Part shown: positions 1 to 8,964 of the stretch, in pieces
How the letters are laid out: each line of letters begins with the position of its first letter
Position numbering within the stretch: position 1 is the first letter of the stretch
Assembly: GCF_027186265.1 (NCBI RefSeq)
Contig: NZ_CP114176.1
Location: forward strand, 992,001-1,056,000
Source of the DNA: Lentibacillus daqui
Lineage (GTDB): Bacteria > Bacillota > Bacilli > Bacillales > Amphibacillaceae
Direction: 5' to 3'
DNA: 64,000 nt
Translations under genes and position numbers: made by a program
Notes under the pieces: model-generated
Seen by the model: the letters and a program-made list of their open reading frames with translations, nothing else
What the model was told of the DNA's origin: nothing
The model's database searches: none

Positions 1-2
1 CA

Positions 3-749
3 AGCAAATATAAAGGTGAAAAAGGTACAAAGTATGGCTATTTAATGCAAGCTTCTCAATATGAAGGACTAATCACAAATGCAATTGAGTTCATCGGTGC
101 CTATGGTGGGTCAATTCTGGATGAAAATCAAAACGTTGTGATCGATAGCCCTGAAACCGTCAAAGCGATTAAGAAGATGAAGGAAGTTGTCAATTCAGAC
201 ATTGTTCCCGGAAATATCTTTAATTTTACCGAAATCGAAACAGAGTCTTCCTTTATCGAGGGAAATGCTGTCTTTGCCAGAGATTGGGTTTATTTACAAT
301 CATCAACAGAGGATGAGGAAAAGTCAAAAATTACTGGCGACGTCGACTTTACTACTATGCCCGCAGGAGATAAGGGGTCTGTTTCAGCACTTGGTGGATG
401 GATGACGATGATCAATCGTTATACCGAGCATCCAGAAGAGGCTTGGGAATTTGTGAAATTCATGACCGGACCCGAAGGCCAAAAGATCTCGGCTGTTGAC
501 GGTGGAAATGCCCCAACATTAGCAGATTTATATAATGATAAAGAGGTGCAAAATGCTGGTGTGCTGTTCGGTGATCCTGAATTTGTGAAAATATTGGAAA
601 ACGCTGAACCAAGACCTGTTTCACCGATATATCCGAAACTCTCGGATATTATGCAAATCGAATTATCGAAAGCGCTAACCTGTGATATTACACCTGAAAA
701 AGCAGCAAGCAACATGCAATTAAAAATGGAATCGGCGGTAAAGGATTAG
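3..749 (+). CDS. Sugar ABC transporter substrate-binding protein (3' part)
   Basis: Frame 3 is open from the window edge to a TAG at 747-749, so the N-terminus, signal peptide and lipobox lie outside. About 248 residues of the C-terminal lobe of a family 1 (maltose/MalE-type) extracellular solute-binding protein are visible. The pattern is typical: a GGSILDE segment, an AVFARDWVY segment, a GGWMTMINRYTEHPEEAWEF segment, where family members have a conserved G-G-W and E-A-W-F run, and a late PRPVSPIYPKLSD segment. It delivers a sugar to the two permeases just downstream. The ATPase is not encoded here; a shared MsmX-like ATPase elsewhere is likely, as in Bacillus sugar importers. The ligand cannot be read from the sequence, but the downstream enzymes suggest a disaccharide or other glycoside. 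Confidence 0.88.
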   Translation, partial: SKYKGEKGTKYGYLMQASQYEGLITNAIEFIGAYGGSILDENQNVVIDSPETVKAIKKMKEVVNSDIVPGNIFNFTEIETESSFIEGNAVFARDWVYLQSSTEDEEKSKITGDVDFTTMPAGDKGSVSALGGWMTMINRYTEHPEEAWEFVKFMTGPEGQKISAVDGGNAPTLADLYNDKEVQNAGVLFGDPEFVKILENAEPRPVSPIYPKLSDIMQIELSKALTCDITPEKAASNMQLKMESAVKD

Positions 750-825
750 CTGGATCTAATGAGGCAGGTTAGGAAACTACCATATATTCATTTGCAATAA
801 CAGCTAGAAAAAGGAGGGTTCATTG

Positions 826-2148
826 TTGAAAAAGCAGCGATTTCAGCTAAATGAAAAACAGCTTGGATATGCGTTCGTCCTACCATCACTTGTGTTGGTC
901 TTTGTTGTCATATTATGGCCGGTTGCCCAGTCCTTTTGGAACAGTTTGTTTGACTATAGGTTAAATGACCCTGCACGATCTGAAAAAATGTTGGGTACGA
1001 ATATTGATTTGGAAACATATGTTGACAATTATTATCTTCTGCAAGTTCAACTGGATGATTTAGCGGATACTCCAGAAGGAAAGCGGAATAAACAAACCCT
1101 TGAGTCAATTCAAAACGGTATAGAGAAATATCATAAGGAATTAATTAGTGATAAACAGATCAAGGATAAGGTTGACCAAGTCGATCAACTTTTAAAACAG
1201 TACAAGCCTGTTAGAGAATCTAAACTAAAATATCAGAAGTTGGATAAGGATTTTGCGTCAACGTACCGAAAAGCTTTGATTGATTATCAACATGATTTGG
1301 CGGAAATAGCCAATTCAAGCGATAAGGAGACAATAAAAACTAGTTTTCAGCAAACAGCGGATTTACTTGGTTCTTCCAGTGAATCCATACTAAAGCCGAA
1401 TTTTATTGGCTTTGACAATTATCAAAAGTACTTTAAAGATAAGCGGATGTGGCAGTCATTGGGAAATACAACATTCATTACCATCATTTCTGTATTCTTT
1501 GAACTAGTTTTTGGTATGTTAATTGCTCTTTTGATTAATCGTACTTTTAAAGGCAGAGGATTTATCAGGGCCTCTGTATTGATCCCATGGGCAGTGCCTA
1601 CTGCAGTTGCAGCCATGATGTGGGGATTTTTATATGATGGGCAGTCAGGGATTGTTGCTCATTATTTGGAAGTGTTACACATTATTCCAAGTTCTTCATG
1701 GCTTTTATCATCGGGAAGCGGCGGTTTATTTTCTGTTATTTTAGCTGATGTCTGGAAAACGACTCCATATATGGCCTTGCTAATTCTGGCTGGATTACAG
1801 ACAATACCGGGATCCCTGTATGAGGCATCAAATGTGGATGGCGCTAATAAGTTTCAGCAGTTTTTCAAAATAACGTTGCCATTACTGAAATCTTCTATTC
1901 TAGTAGCTTTGTTATTCAGAACCTTGGATGCTTTTCGCGTATTTGACCTTATTTATGTTTTAACTGGTGGTGGGCCGGCAAACTCGACCGAATCAATATC
2001 TGTATACGCATATAAAACATTGTTTGCGCAACAAAACTTTGGAGAAGGTTCCACGCTATCAGTTATTGTCTTTTTATGTGTGGCGATAATTAGTTTTATT
2101 TACGTAAAATTAATTGGCTCAGATCTTTTTGCAGGACGAACAAAATAA
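826..2148 (+). CDS. Sugar ABC transporter permease, MalF-type with large insert
   Basis: Binding-protein-dependent transport inner-membrane component. There is a transmembrane segment at about residues 15-37, then a long charged loop of about 160 residues (roughly 50-205) rich in Lys, Asp and Gln, then five more membrane segments with the EAA loop (EASNVDGANKFQQFF) near residue 335. Typical Bacillus sugar permeases of this class are about 290-310 residues; this one is about 440 because of the loop, which is placed like the MalF P2 loop. AGGAGG at 812-817 serves two adjacent TTG codons (823 and 826); 826 is taken for its 8-nt spacing. It partners the next gene, which starts a few bases after its stop codon. 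Confidence 0.9.
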   Translation: MKKQRFQLNEKQLGYAFVLPSLVLVFVVILWPVAQSFWNSLFDYRLNDPARSEKMLGTNIDLETYVDNYYLLQVQLDDLADTPEGKRNKQTLESIQNGIEKYHKELISDKQIKDKVDQVDQLLKQYKPVRESKLKYQKLDKDFASTYRKALIDYQHDLAEIANSSDKETIKTSFQQTADLLGSSSESILKPNFIGFDNYQKYFKDKRMWQSLGNTTFITIISVFFELVFGMLIALLINRTFKGRGFIRASVLIPWAVPTAVAAMMWGFLYDGQSGIVAHYLEVLHIIPSSSWLLSSGSGGLFSVILADVWKTTPYMALLILAGLQTIPGSLYEASNVDGANKFQQFFKITLPLLKSSILVALLFRTLDAFRVFDLIYVLTGGGPANSTESISVYAYKTLFAQQNFGEGSTLSVIVFLCVAIISFIYVKLIGSDLFAGRTK

Positions 2149-2162
2149 GGAGGATGCCGAAA

Positions 2163-2984
2163 ATGAATAAACGAGCAGGGATTGGCTTTTATGTTTTTTT
2201 AGTTATCTTTGTATTCTTGGTGATGTTTCCGTTTATTTGGGTGTTCTTAACATCTTTAAAACCGGTCGGAGAAATCTTCTCTTCATTTAATTGGTTTACG
2301 AAACACCCATCACTGGATTCATATGTGGCGGCTTTAACGCATCGGCCGTTAATGCGCTATATGATGAATAGTTTTGTTGTTTCTATCATTACAACGTTGC
2401 TATCCGTTGTGTTTGCGTCATTTACGGCATATGCACTAACAAGGTTGCCTATTAAAGGAAAAGGTCTCATACTGGGAATTGTTCTTGCAGCTTCAATGTT
2501 TCCACAAGTAGCAATTTTGTCACCTATGTTTAACCTTGTGACAGGACTTGGTTTACGAAACAGTTATATGGGATTAGTTATTCCATATATTACCATTAGT
2601 TTACCATTATCCATTTGGGTGCTATCTACATTTTTTCAAAAAATCCCGTATGAGTTGGAGGAATCAGCAAAGTTGGATGGTGCCAGTCCATTTCAAACGT
2701 TTAGAAAGGTTATTTTTCCATTAGCGGCACCCGGGGTATTTACAACAGCTATTCTTGCTTTTGTAGCTGCCTGGAATGAATATTTGTTTGCCCTGACGAT
2801 TAACAGTAACGATGCTTGGCGGACCGTACCAGTTGGTATATCTATGTATACAAGCGAGTTTTCGATCCCATGGGGCGATATTTCCGCCGCCACCGTTATT
2901 GTGACCATTCCAATTGTAATTCTTGTGTTAGTTTTCCAACGAAGAATTGTATCCGGTTTAACGTCCGGTTCAGTTAAAGAATAG
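2163..2984 (+). CDS. Sugar ABC transporter permease, MalG-type
   Basis: Second permease of the importer, about 273 residues with six predicted membrane helices. The N-terminal YVFLVIFVFLVMFPFIWVF helix is followed by the MalG-type LTSLKP segment. The EAA motif that docks the ATPase is EESAKLDGASPFQTF. An ATG at 2154 directly abuts GGAGG and is too close; the ATG at 2163 lies 9 nt after AAGGAGG (2147-2153) and is preferred. It is cotranscribed with the MalF-type gene. The family acts as a heterodimer in the membrane with a cytosolic ATPase pair. A gap of 110 bases before the next gene holds only a small inverted repeat (gctgcaa/ttgcagc, about 3035-3050) and no obvious new promoter. Confidence 0.92.
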   Translation: MNKRAGIGFYVFLVIFVFLVMFPFIWVFLTSLKPVGEIFSSFNWFTKHPSLDSYVAALTHRPLMRYMMNSFVVSIITTLLSVVFASFTAYALTRLPIKGKGLILGIVLAASMFPQVAILSPMFNLVTGLGLRNSYMGLVIPYITISLPLSIWVLSTFFQKIPYELEESAKLDGASPFQTFRKVIFPLAAPGVFTTAILAFVAAWNEYLFALTINSNDAWRTVPVGISMYTSEFSIPWGDISAATVIVTIPIVILVLVFQRRIVSGLTSGSVKE

Positions 2985-3094
2985 TTACTTGGAATACTTA
3001 CGGAAAGACTGGCATAAAGAAAACAGGTGGGTATGCTGCAAGTTGCAGCTTAAGATTTAAACCTATATAAAAATTAACGAAGGATGATGAAGAT

Positions 3095-4177
3095 ATGAGT
3101 TCAAATGTAAATGTAGCAATCATTGGTTGTGGGGGGATTGCAAACGGCAAACATTTACCAAGTTTAAAACGATTACAGCAAGTTAATCTCGTTGCATTCT
3201 GCGATATAGAAGTGGAAAAAGCCGAACGCGCAGCAAAGGACTATGGCGTGAAGGATGCGGCCGTATATACTGATTATAAAGCGTTATTGGCGGATGCAAG
3301 TATTGATGTGGTTCATGTTTGTACCCCGAATAATTCCCATGCGGAGATTTCTATTGCTGCGTTGGAGGCAGGAAAGCATGTCATGTGTGAAAAACCGATG
3401 GCAAAAACAAGTGCAGAGGGGCAAGCAATGCTTGAGGCAGCGGAGAGAACTGGCAAAAAACTAACGATCGGTTATCAAAATCGTTTTCGTCAGGACAGTC
3501 AATATTTACACAATGTCTGCAAGCGTGGTGATTTGGGTGAAGTATATTATGCAAAAGCGCATGCAATCCGTCGTCGTGCCGTACCAACATGGGGAGTATT
3601 TTTGGATGAAGAAAAACAAGGGGGCGGACCGTTAATTGATATTGGAACACATGCATTAGACCTGTCATTATGGATGATGAACAATTATGAACCGAAATCC
3701 GTTATGGGATCAACCTTTCACAAATTAGGAAAAAGAGCGAATGCAGCCAACGCATGGGGACCATGGGATCCGGAAAAATTCAAAGTGGAAGATTCAGCCT
3801 TTGGTTTTATAACGATGAAAAATGGTGCTACGATTGTACTAGAAGCAAGTTGGGCGCTTAATTCGCTTGATGTAGATGAAGCGAAATGTTCGCTCTCTGG
3901 TACAGAAGGTGGGGCTGATATGAAAGACGGACTAAGAATTAATGGAGAAGAATTTGGCAAGCTGTATACAACCAACGTGGAACTGGATAACAGTGGAGTA
4001 GCTTTTTATGAAGGTGATACGGAGAGCGATGCAGAATTAGAGGCACGTTTGTGGATTGAGAGTATTATCAATGATACGGAACCTATAGTTAAGCCAAAAG
4101 AAGCACTAGTGGTTACGCAAATCTTAGAGGCTATCTACCAATCTGCCAAAACAGGTGAAGCGGTTTACTTCGATTAA
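3095..4177 (+). CDS. Gfo/Idh/MocA family oxidoreductase
   Basis: NAD(P)-dependent sugar dehydrogenase of 360 residues. The N-terminal Rossmann fold shows VAIIGCGGIANGKHLPSL (G-x-G-x-x-A), the central EKP motif is CEKPMAKTSAEG (near residue 100), and the catalytic Asp/His region is GGGPLIDIGTHALDLS (near 180-195). The C-terminal half is the usual GFO/IDH/MocA beta-sheet domain. It sits between a sugar importer and a ThuA gene, and a second paralog follows at 4999. Family members oxidise hydroxyls of sugars, inositols or glycosides, often at C3. The exact substrate is not determinable; a role in making or reducing a 3-keto-glycoside is inferred from context. An AAGGATG ribosome site precedes the ATG. 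Confidence 0.9.
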   Translation: MSSNVNVAIIGCGGIANGKHLPSLKRLQQVNLVAFCDIEVEKAERAAKDYGVKDAAVYTDYKALLADASIDVVHVCTPNNSHAEISIAALEAGKHVMCEKPMAKTSAEGQAMLEAAERTGKKLTIGYQNRFRQDSQYLHNVCKRGDLGEVYYAKAHAIRRRAVPTWGVFLDEEKQGGGPLIDIGTHALDLSLWMMNNYEPKSVMGSTFHKLGKRANAANAWGPWDPEKFKVEDSAFGFITMKNGATIVLEASWALNSLDVDEAKCSLSGTEGGADMKDGLRINGEEFGKLYTTNVELDNSGVAFYEGDTESDAELEARLWIESIINDTEPIVKPKEALVVTQILEAIYQSAKTGEAVYFD

Positions 4178-4239
4178 AGGACCATGTCAGACAAAATGAG
4201 ATAGAGCAGCGGTAATACTAATGAGAAGGAGTAATAACC

Positions 4240-4962
4240 ATGAACATAACGGTATGGAATGAATATCGGCACGAAAAAGAAAATGAAACAGTAAGAAATG
4301 TTTATCCGGATGGCATCCATCAAGTTATAGCAAACTTTTTAGAAGAGGCAGGGCACCATGTGAAAACCGCAACACTTGACGAACCGGAACATGGATTAAC
4401 AGAAGCAGTCTTATCTGAAACCGATGTACTTATCTGGTGGGGACACAAAGCACATGATGAAGTACACGAAGAAATTGCGGAGCGGGTAAAGCAACGGGTT
4501 TTAGATGGTATGGGATTAATTGTCCTGCATTCCGGACATTTTTCCAAAGTTTTTAAGAAATTGATGGGTACAACGTGTGACTTGAAGTGGCGCGAAGCAG
4601 GTGATAGGGAAAGGTTATGGGTGGTGGATCCGACTCATCCTATTACAGAAGGACTTGGTTCTTACTTGGAATTGGAACAAGAAGAAATGTATGGGGAACA
4701 CTTTGATATTCCGGCACCAGATGAGTTGGTGTTTATCAGTTGGTTTGAAGGTGGCGAGGTATTTCGCAGTGGGGCTACATTTAAACGTGGCAATGGAAAA
4801 ATATTTTACTTCAGACCGGGCCATGAAACTTATCCGACATATCACAAACCAGAAATTCAGCAAGTCATTCAAAATGCAGTGAAATGGGCAGCTAATCGCA
4901 ATACGCCTAAACATGAGTACGGTAATGCCAAACCATTAGAAGAAATTTCAAAAAAGCGTTAA
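4240..4962 (+). CDS. ThuA-domain protein
   Basis: 240-residue protein covering a complete ThuA (trehalose-utilisation) domain, a glutamine-amidotransferase-like fold. Diagnostic segments are VTVWNEY-like ITVWNEYRHE at the N-terminus, DVLIWWGHKAHDEV near residue 65, GLIVLHSGHFSKVFKKLMG near 95 and GNGKIFYFRPGHETYPTY near 190. In rhizobia ThuA and ThuB act in a trehalose/sucrose pathway through 3-keto derivatives; ThuB is a Gfo/Idh/MocA enzyme, the same class as the genes on both sides here. ThuA chemistry is not firmly established. Start ATG 4240 follows an AGAAGGAG ribosome site. It is most likely cotranscribed with its neighbours. Confidence 0.9.
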   Translation: MNITVWNEYRHEKENETVRNVYPDGIHQVIANFLEEAGHHVKTATLDEPEHGLTEAVLSETDVLIWWGHKAHDEVHEEIAERVKQRVLDGMGLIVLHSGHFSKVFKKLMGTTCDLKWREAGDRERLWVVDPTHPITEGLGSYLELEQEEMYGEHFDIPAPDELVFISWFEGGEVFRSGATFKRGNGKIFYFRPGHETYPTYHKPEIQQVIQNAVKWAANRNTPKHEYGNAKPLEEISKKR

Positions 4963-4998
4963 GCAGAAAAGATTGTTCAGTAGTTTGGAGATGGAAGA

Positions 4999-6036
4999 AT
5001 GACGAAATTGAAAATGGGGATCATTGGAGCAGGCGGGATTGCGCAAAATCGGCATATCCCGGCATATCAAAGTCTTAGTGATACCGTTGATGTTGTTGCT
5101 GTTCAGGATGTCAATCCCGTAAATGCACGAGAAGCCGCGGAGAAATTCCAAATTCCCGAAGTCGTTGAAGATTATCACGACATGTTTCAGATGGTTGATG
5201 CAGTAACGATCTGCACGCCGAATAAGTTCCACGCAGAAATTTCAGTTGCGGCACTTGAAGCAGGGGTACATGTTTTATGTGAAAAGCCAATGGCAATGAC
5301 GGTAAATGAATGCGAGGCCATGATAGCTGCTTCCAGGAAATCCGGGAAACTATTATCGATTGCCTATCATTATCGCCATACCCAGGCAGCACGAACAGCC
5401 CAGGCAGCAATCAATGCCGGGGTTATCGGTGATCCGCTTGTGACAAGAGTTCAAGCATTACGACGGCGAAAAGTACCTGGATGGGGCGTGTTTACGAATA
5501 AGGAATTACAGGGTGGCGGCAGTTTGATAGATTATGGCTGTCATCTACTGGATCTGTCCATGTGGCTGCTTGGTGATTCGCAACCAGTTGAAGTCATAGG
5601 GAAAACCTATAATCGGCTAAGTAAAACACCAAATCAGCTCAATGATTGGGGGACATTCGATCACGAAACATTCGATGTTGATGATCACGTATCCAGCTAT
5701 ATTACCTTTGATGACGGGTCATCCCTTCAGTTCGAATGTTCCTGGGCCGCCAATATAAAAGAGGATACCCTACATTTGAGTATTTCTGGTGCTGATGGTG
5801 GATTGAATGTTTATCCATTTGAAATATACCAGCCCCGTTATGGAACGTTTATGACAGAACAGGCAAAGGCGGCACATGATGAGTGGGAGGCAGGACAACG
5901 GCAAGCGGCTAATTTTGTGAACAGTTGTCTGGGCTATGAATCATTAGTCGTCAAACCAGAGCAAGCGATGGAAGTTAGTAGAATCATTGAGGCTATCTAT
6001 GCGAGCAGTGCAAGCGGTCACAGTGTCCGGTTGTAA
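4999..6036 (+). CDS. Gfo/Idh/MocA family oxidoreductase (second paralog)
   Basis: 345 residues, clearly related to the protein at 3095 but not a recent duplicate. It has the NAD(P)-binding MGIIGAGGIAQNRHIPAY segment, the EKP motif CEKPMAMTVNEC (near 95) and the catalytic GGGSLIDYGCHLLDLSMW segment (near 173-190). The pairing of two such enzymes in one operon fits an oxidise-then-reduce scheme, in which one enzyme makes a keto-sugar, another step rearranges or cleaves it, and the second enzyme reduces the product. E. coli ycjQRS works in a comparable way. This is inference; the sequence shows only the family. A GGAG site lies before ATG 4999. Confidence 0.9.
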   Translation: MTKLKMGIIGAGGIAQNRHIPAYQSLSDTVDVVAVQDVNPVNAREAAEKFQIPEVVEDYHDMFQMVDAVTICTPNKFHAEISVAALEAGVHVLCEKPMAMTVNECEAMIAASRKSGKLLSIAYHYRHTQAARTAQAAINAGVIGDPLVTRVQALRRRKVPGWGVFTNKELQGGGSLIDYGCHLLDLSMWLLGDSQPVEVIGKTYNRLSKTPNQLNDWGTFDHETFDVDDHVSSYITFDDGSSLQFECSWAANIKEDTLHLSISGADGGLNVYPFEIYQPRYGTFMTEQAKAAHDEWEAGQRQAANFVNSCLGYESLVVKPEQAMEVSRIIEAIYASSASGHSVRL

Positions 6037-6068
6037 AAAATTTATCATCTTTAAGAGGAGTGATTTTC

Positions 6069-7037
6069 ATGAGGTTGGGCGTATTTACTGTCCTATTTGC
6101 GGGGAAAACATTTGAAGAAATGCTGGATCATGTAAAAGATTCCGGACTGGATGCGGTGGAAATTGGTACCGGTGGGAATCCAGGAAATGATTTTTGCCCG
6201 CTTGACGAATTACTGGAAAGTGAAGATAAGCGGAAAACATATCTGGAGAAAGTCCATGAACGGGGATTAACGATCAGTGCATTCAGTTGTCATGATAACC
6301 CGATTTCTCCAAATAAAGAACAGGCAAAAAAAGCACATGAAACATTTGAAAAAACGGTTAAACTGGCCTCACTGATGAATGTACCAGTTGTTAATACATT
6401 TTCCGGTACACCAGGGTCTGATGAGGATGCCAAATATCCAAATTGGCCGGTAACTCCTTGGCCAACGGAATATTCCGAGGTTTTAAACTGGCAATGGGAA
6501 GAAAAGCTGATTCCTTATTGGAAAAAAGCTGGAAAATTTGCCGAGGATCACGGGGTTAAAATTGGGATTGAATTACATGCCGGTTTCCTGGTACATACCC
6601 CGTATACGATGTTGAAGCTTAGGGAAGCCACCAATGATGCAGTCGGTGCAAATCTTGATCCAAGCCATTTATGGTGGCAGGGTATTGATCCGGTTGCAGC
6701 AGTCAAAATTTTAGGGAAAGCGAACGCGATTCATCATTTTCATGCTAAAGATACGTATATCGATCAAGATAATGTTAACATGTATGGGTTAACAGATATG
6801 CAGCCATATGCTTCCGTACAAAGCCGGGCCTGGACATTTCGTTCGGTTGGGTATGGACATAGCTCCAAGGTGTGGTCTGATATCATTAGTGCGCTCCGCA
6901 CGTATGGCTATGATTATGTGGTTAGTATCGAACACGAAGATCCAATCATGTCGATTGATGAAGGATTCAGTCAAGCTGTGAAAAATTTAAAAGCGGTGAA
7001 CATTCGTGAATCTGCTGCTGATATGTGGTGGGCTTAA
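6069..7037 (+). CDS. Sugar phosphate isomerase/epimerase family (AP-endonuclease 2 TIM barrel)
   Basis: About 322 residues forming a xylose-isomerase-like TIM barrel. Likely metal ligands are the Glu of KIGIELHAGF, the Asp of ANLDPSHLWW, the His of HHFHAKDTY and the Glu of VVSIEHEDP, in the order expected for IolE/YcjR-type enzymes. A GTG at 6060 overlaps the ribosome site AAGAGGAG (6053-6060), so the ATG at 6069 with 8-nt spacing is chosen. It is last in the sugar operon and is followed by a strong terminator. YcjR of E. coli, a member of this superfamily, epimerises a 3-keto-glycoside; a related role is plausible here, while simple aldose isomerisation is the alternative. Confidence 0.88.
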   Translation: MRLGVFTVLFAGKTFEEMLDHVKDSGLDAVEIGTGGNPGNDFCPLDELLESEDKRKTYLEKVHERGLTISAFSCHDNPISPNKEQAKKAHETFEKTVKLASLMNVPVVNTFSGTPGSDEDAKYPNWPVTPWPTEYSEVLNWQWEEKLIPYWKKAGKFAEDHGVKIGIELHAGFLVHTPYTMLKLREATNDAVGANLDPSHLWWQGIDPVAAVKILGKANAIHHFHAKDTYIDQDNVNMYGLTDMQPYASVQSRAWTFRSVGYGHSSKVWSDIISALRTYGYDYVVSIEHEDPIMSIDEGFSQAVKNLKAVNIRESAADMWWA

Positions 7038-7072
7038 AAATGAAGGCGCTATTCCTGGCGCCTTCATTTTTA
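7036..7072 (+). terminator. Rho-independent terminator of the sugar operon
   Basis: A perfect 9-bp stem (tgaaggcgc at 7041-7049 with gcgccttca at 7058-7066), extended by flanking A and T runs, begins at the stop codon of the preceding gene and is followed by a T run. The A run on the left also allows it to serve the minus-strand gntP gene that converges on it. Confidence 0.9.
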
Positions 7073-7125
7073 TATACTAATCAGCAGCTTCGGCCAAGAT
7101 TAAAAGTAGGTTGATTGAAATTCAG

Positions 7126-8508
7126 TTACCCCACAATGATGTTTAATAAAAGTGTCATAGCCAATCCAACCAAGCCAACGATGGATTGTATGATAGTGAT
7201 TGTTTTAAACGTTTCCCCCATCGTCATACCGAATGATTCTTTTACCAGCCAAAAGCCACCATGATTCGCATAGTTAAAGAATAATGATCCGGATCCGACT
7301 GCCACTGTCAATAGTGCTGTGTTAATACTTGGGTCAGCAGCTACTAGTGGGGCTAAGAGGCTTGTTGATCCAACGATTCCCACTGTAGCGGATCCGGTGG
7401 ACACAGATAATAACGCCGCAACGACCCACCCCAATGCAATAGCTGAAAGGGAGAAACCGGAAGCCAAATGTACGATCGCTTCGCCAACACCTGAATCCTC
7501 CAATACCTGTCCAAATGCACCCCCGCCAGCGATAATCAACAAAATTCCAGCAATTGGCTTAAGGCTTGATCCGAGTGAATTGCGAATTTGTTTTGTATCT
7601 GTACCACGAGCGTATCCAAGCATAATAATAGCAGCCAGCACACCGATTAACATGGCAATGACAGGGCTGCCAAGGAATTCAGCGACCCGATAAAACGCAT
7701 TATCCTCTGAAAGAAAAATCCCTGCAATTGCATGTAACAGCATCATGATAACCGGAATTACAATAGCGCCGAAAGCAGTTGTTATCGGTATTGGTGCTTT
7801 TGTTTGATTGGTTTCTTGGTTCGTCGTGTATTGATCAAGCAAGTCTTTGTTCGGTTTTACTGTCATGCTTGGGGTGATGAATTTACCATATACCGGCCCT
7901 GCAAGAATGACGGCAGGAATGGCACAAATAAAACCATAAATCATTGTCATACCCAAGTTAGCGTTGAAAGCCCCGATAGCAATAAGCGGGCCTGGATGAG
8001 GCGGCACCATCCCATGCATGGTAGCCAGAGCAGCAATAACTGGAACTCCAATGGAAACATAAGCTGATCCTTTCACACTGCCTTGTTGTTCCAGTTTGCT
8101 GGCAACAGTAAAGATGAGCGGCAATAACATAATTAGTCCAACCTCAAAAAACATGGGAATACCGATAATAAATGCAGCCAAGGTCATAAGCCACGGAAGA
8201 CTTCGGGGATTCGAACCATTTAGAATAACAGAGGCAATTCGGTCACTTGCTCCAGAGTCTGCCAATAGTTTACCAAGCATAGCACCTAGCGCAATGGTGA
8301 GCCCCGTTTCGCCAAGTGTAGAGCCCGCCCCCTCCTCAATTGATTCAGCAACTTTATCAATCCCCAGGCCTGATGTCAGTCCAACTCCCACAGATATAAT
8401 CAATAGTGCCAAGAGTGGATGCATCTGCAGTTTTGAGGTAATTAGGGCTATAAGAAGCAGTATGCCACATACTGTGATAATAAGTAGTTGTATATCATGT
8501 CCAGTCAT
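7126..8508 (-). CDS. GntP-family gluconate/organic acid permease
   Basis: 460-residue polytopic membrane protein of the GntP family of H+ symporters (gluconate and related sugar acids). Family features are the QMHPLLALLIISVGVGL and AEGAGSTLGETGL-like EEGAGSTLGETGLTIALGAMLGKLL segments near the N-terminus and the HGMVPPHPGPLIAIG segment in the middle. A longer frame starts at 8538, but the ATG at 8506-8508 has AAAGGGGA just upstream on the minus strand and is chosen. No kinase or dehydrogenase gene for gluconate lies beside it, so the substrate (gluconate, glycerate or another hydroxy acid) cannot be decided. The gene converges on the sugar operon and stands alone. Confidence 0.88.
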   Translation of the reverse strand: MTGHDIQLLIITVCGILLLIALITSKLQMHPLLALLIISVGVGLTSGLGIDKVAESIEEGAGSTLGETGLTIALGAMLGKLLADSGASDRIASVILNGSNPRSLPWLMTLAAFIIGIPMFFEVGLIMLLPLIFTVASKLEQQGSVKGSAYVSIGVPVIAALATMHGMVPPHPGPLIAIGAFNANLGMTMIYGFICAIPAVILAGPVYGKFITPSMTVKPNKDLLDQYTTNQETNQTKAPIPITTAFGAIVIPVIMMLLHAIAGIFLSEDNAFYRVAEFLGSPVIAMLIGVLAAIIMLGYARGTDTKQIRNSLGSSLKPIAGILLIIAGGGAFGQVLEDSGVGEAIVHLASGFSLSAIALGWVVAALLSVSTGSATVGIVGSTSLLAPLVAADPSINTALLTVAVGSGSLFFNYANHGGFWLVKESFGMTMGETFKTITIIQSIVGLVGLAMTLLLNIIVG

Positions 8509-8565
8509 AAAATATCCCCTTTGCAATATGAATAACAATTTTTGATAGTAGAAAAAAGGCTCTTA

Positions 8566-8790
8566 ACCAAAATCTATGGTTGACAGATTGGATGTAATTT
8601 TGATTTATGCGATCGCTACGGAAAAACACTACGCTTTCCGTGGGCTTGTCCTCAGCCTCCTCGAAAAAGAAGATCGCTTTTTCTGCGGGGTCTTCACACT
8701 GCGCATTCCCACAGGAGTCTCCGTGTTTTCCTCCGCTAGCGAGTTTATCATCACCATTTTTATTCATTAATTTCAACCATAGATTTTTGT
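8566..8790. mobile_element. MITE-like element with 18-bp terminal inverted repeats
   Basis: The segment is bounded by accaaaatctatggttga (8566-8583) and its near-perfect inverse tcaaccatagatttttgt (8773-8790; one mismatch in 18). The 225-bp interior has no convincing gene. It contains a GC-richer, imperfectly self-complementary block (about 8608-8745), with gctttccgtggg and tcctcagcctcctcg on one side and ggagtctccgtgttttcctccgc on the other. This resembles a dispersed intergenic repeat that I recall from Bacillaceae genomes. Short ORFs crossing it on both strands look like artefacts. Without a second copy in this window, mobility is inferred from the structure only. Confidence 0.6.
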
Positions 8791-8964
8791 GCTGCCCCAG
8801 AAAAAATACTACTAATTCTCTTCCGTGTAAGGTGTAGTCTCCCACATTTATTGATTAATCTTATCATAATATGTAATAAATCCCCAAAAATTTTGTCGAT
8901 ATCTTGATATTTTAACAAATAATTTAATCCTTCTACATTTCATGGACGTTTGAAAACTCCCGGA

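Noticed and set aside
8495..8845. Minus-strand 116-codon frame and plus-strand frames upstream of gntP
   Set aside because: They run through the MITE-like element and its inverted repeats and show no recognisable protein pattern or ribosome site.
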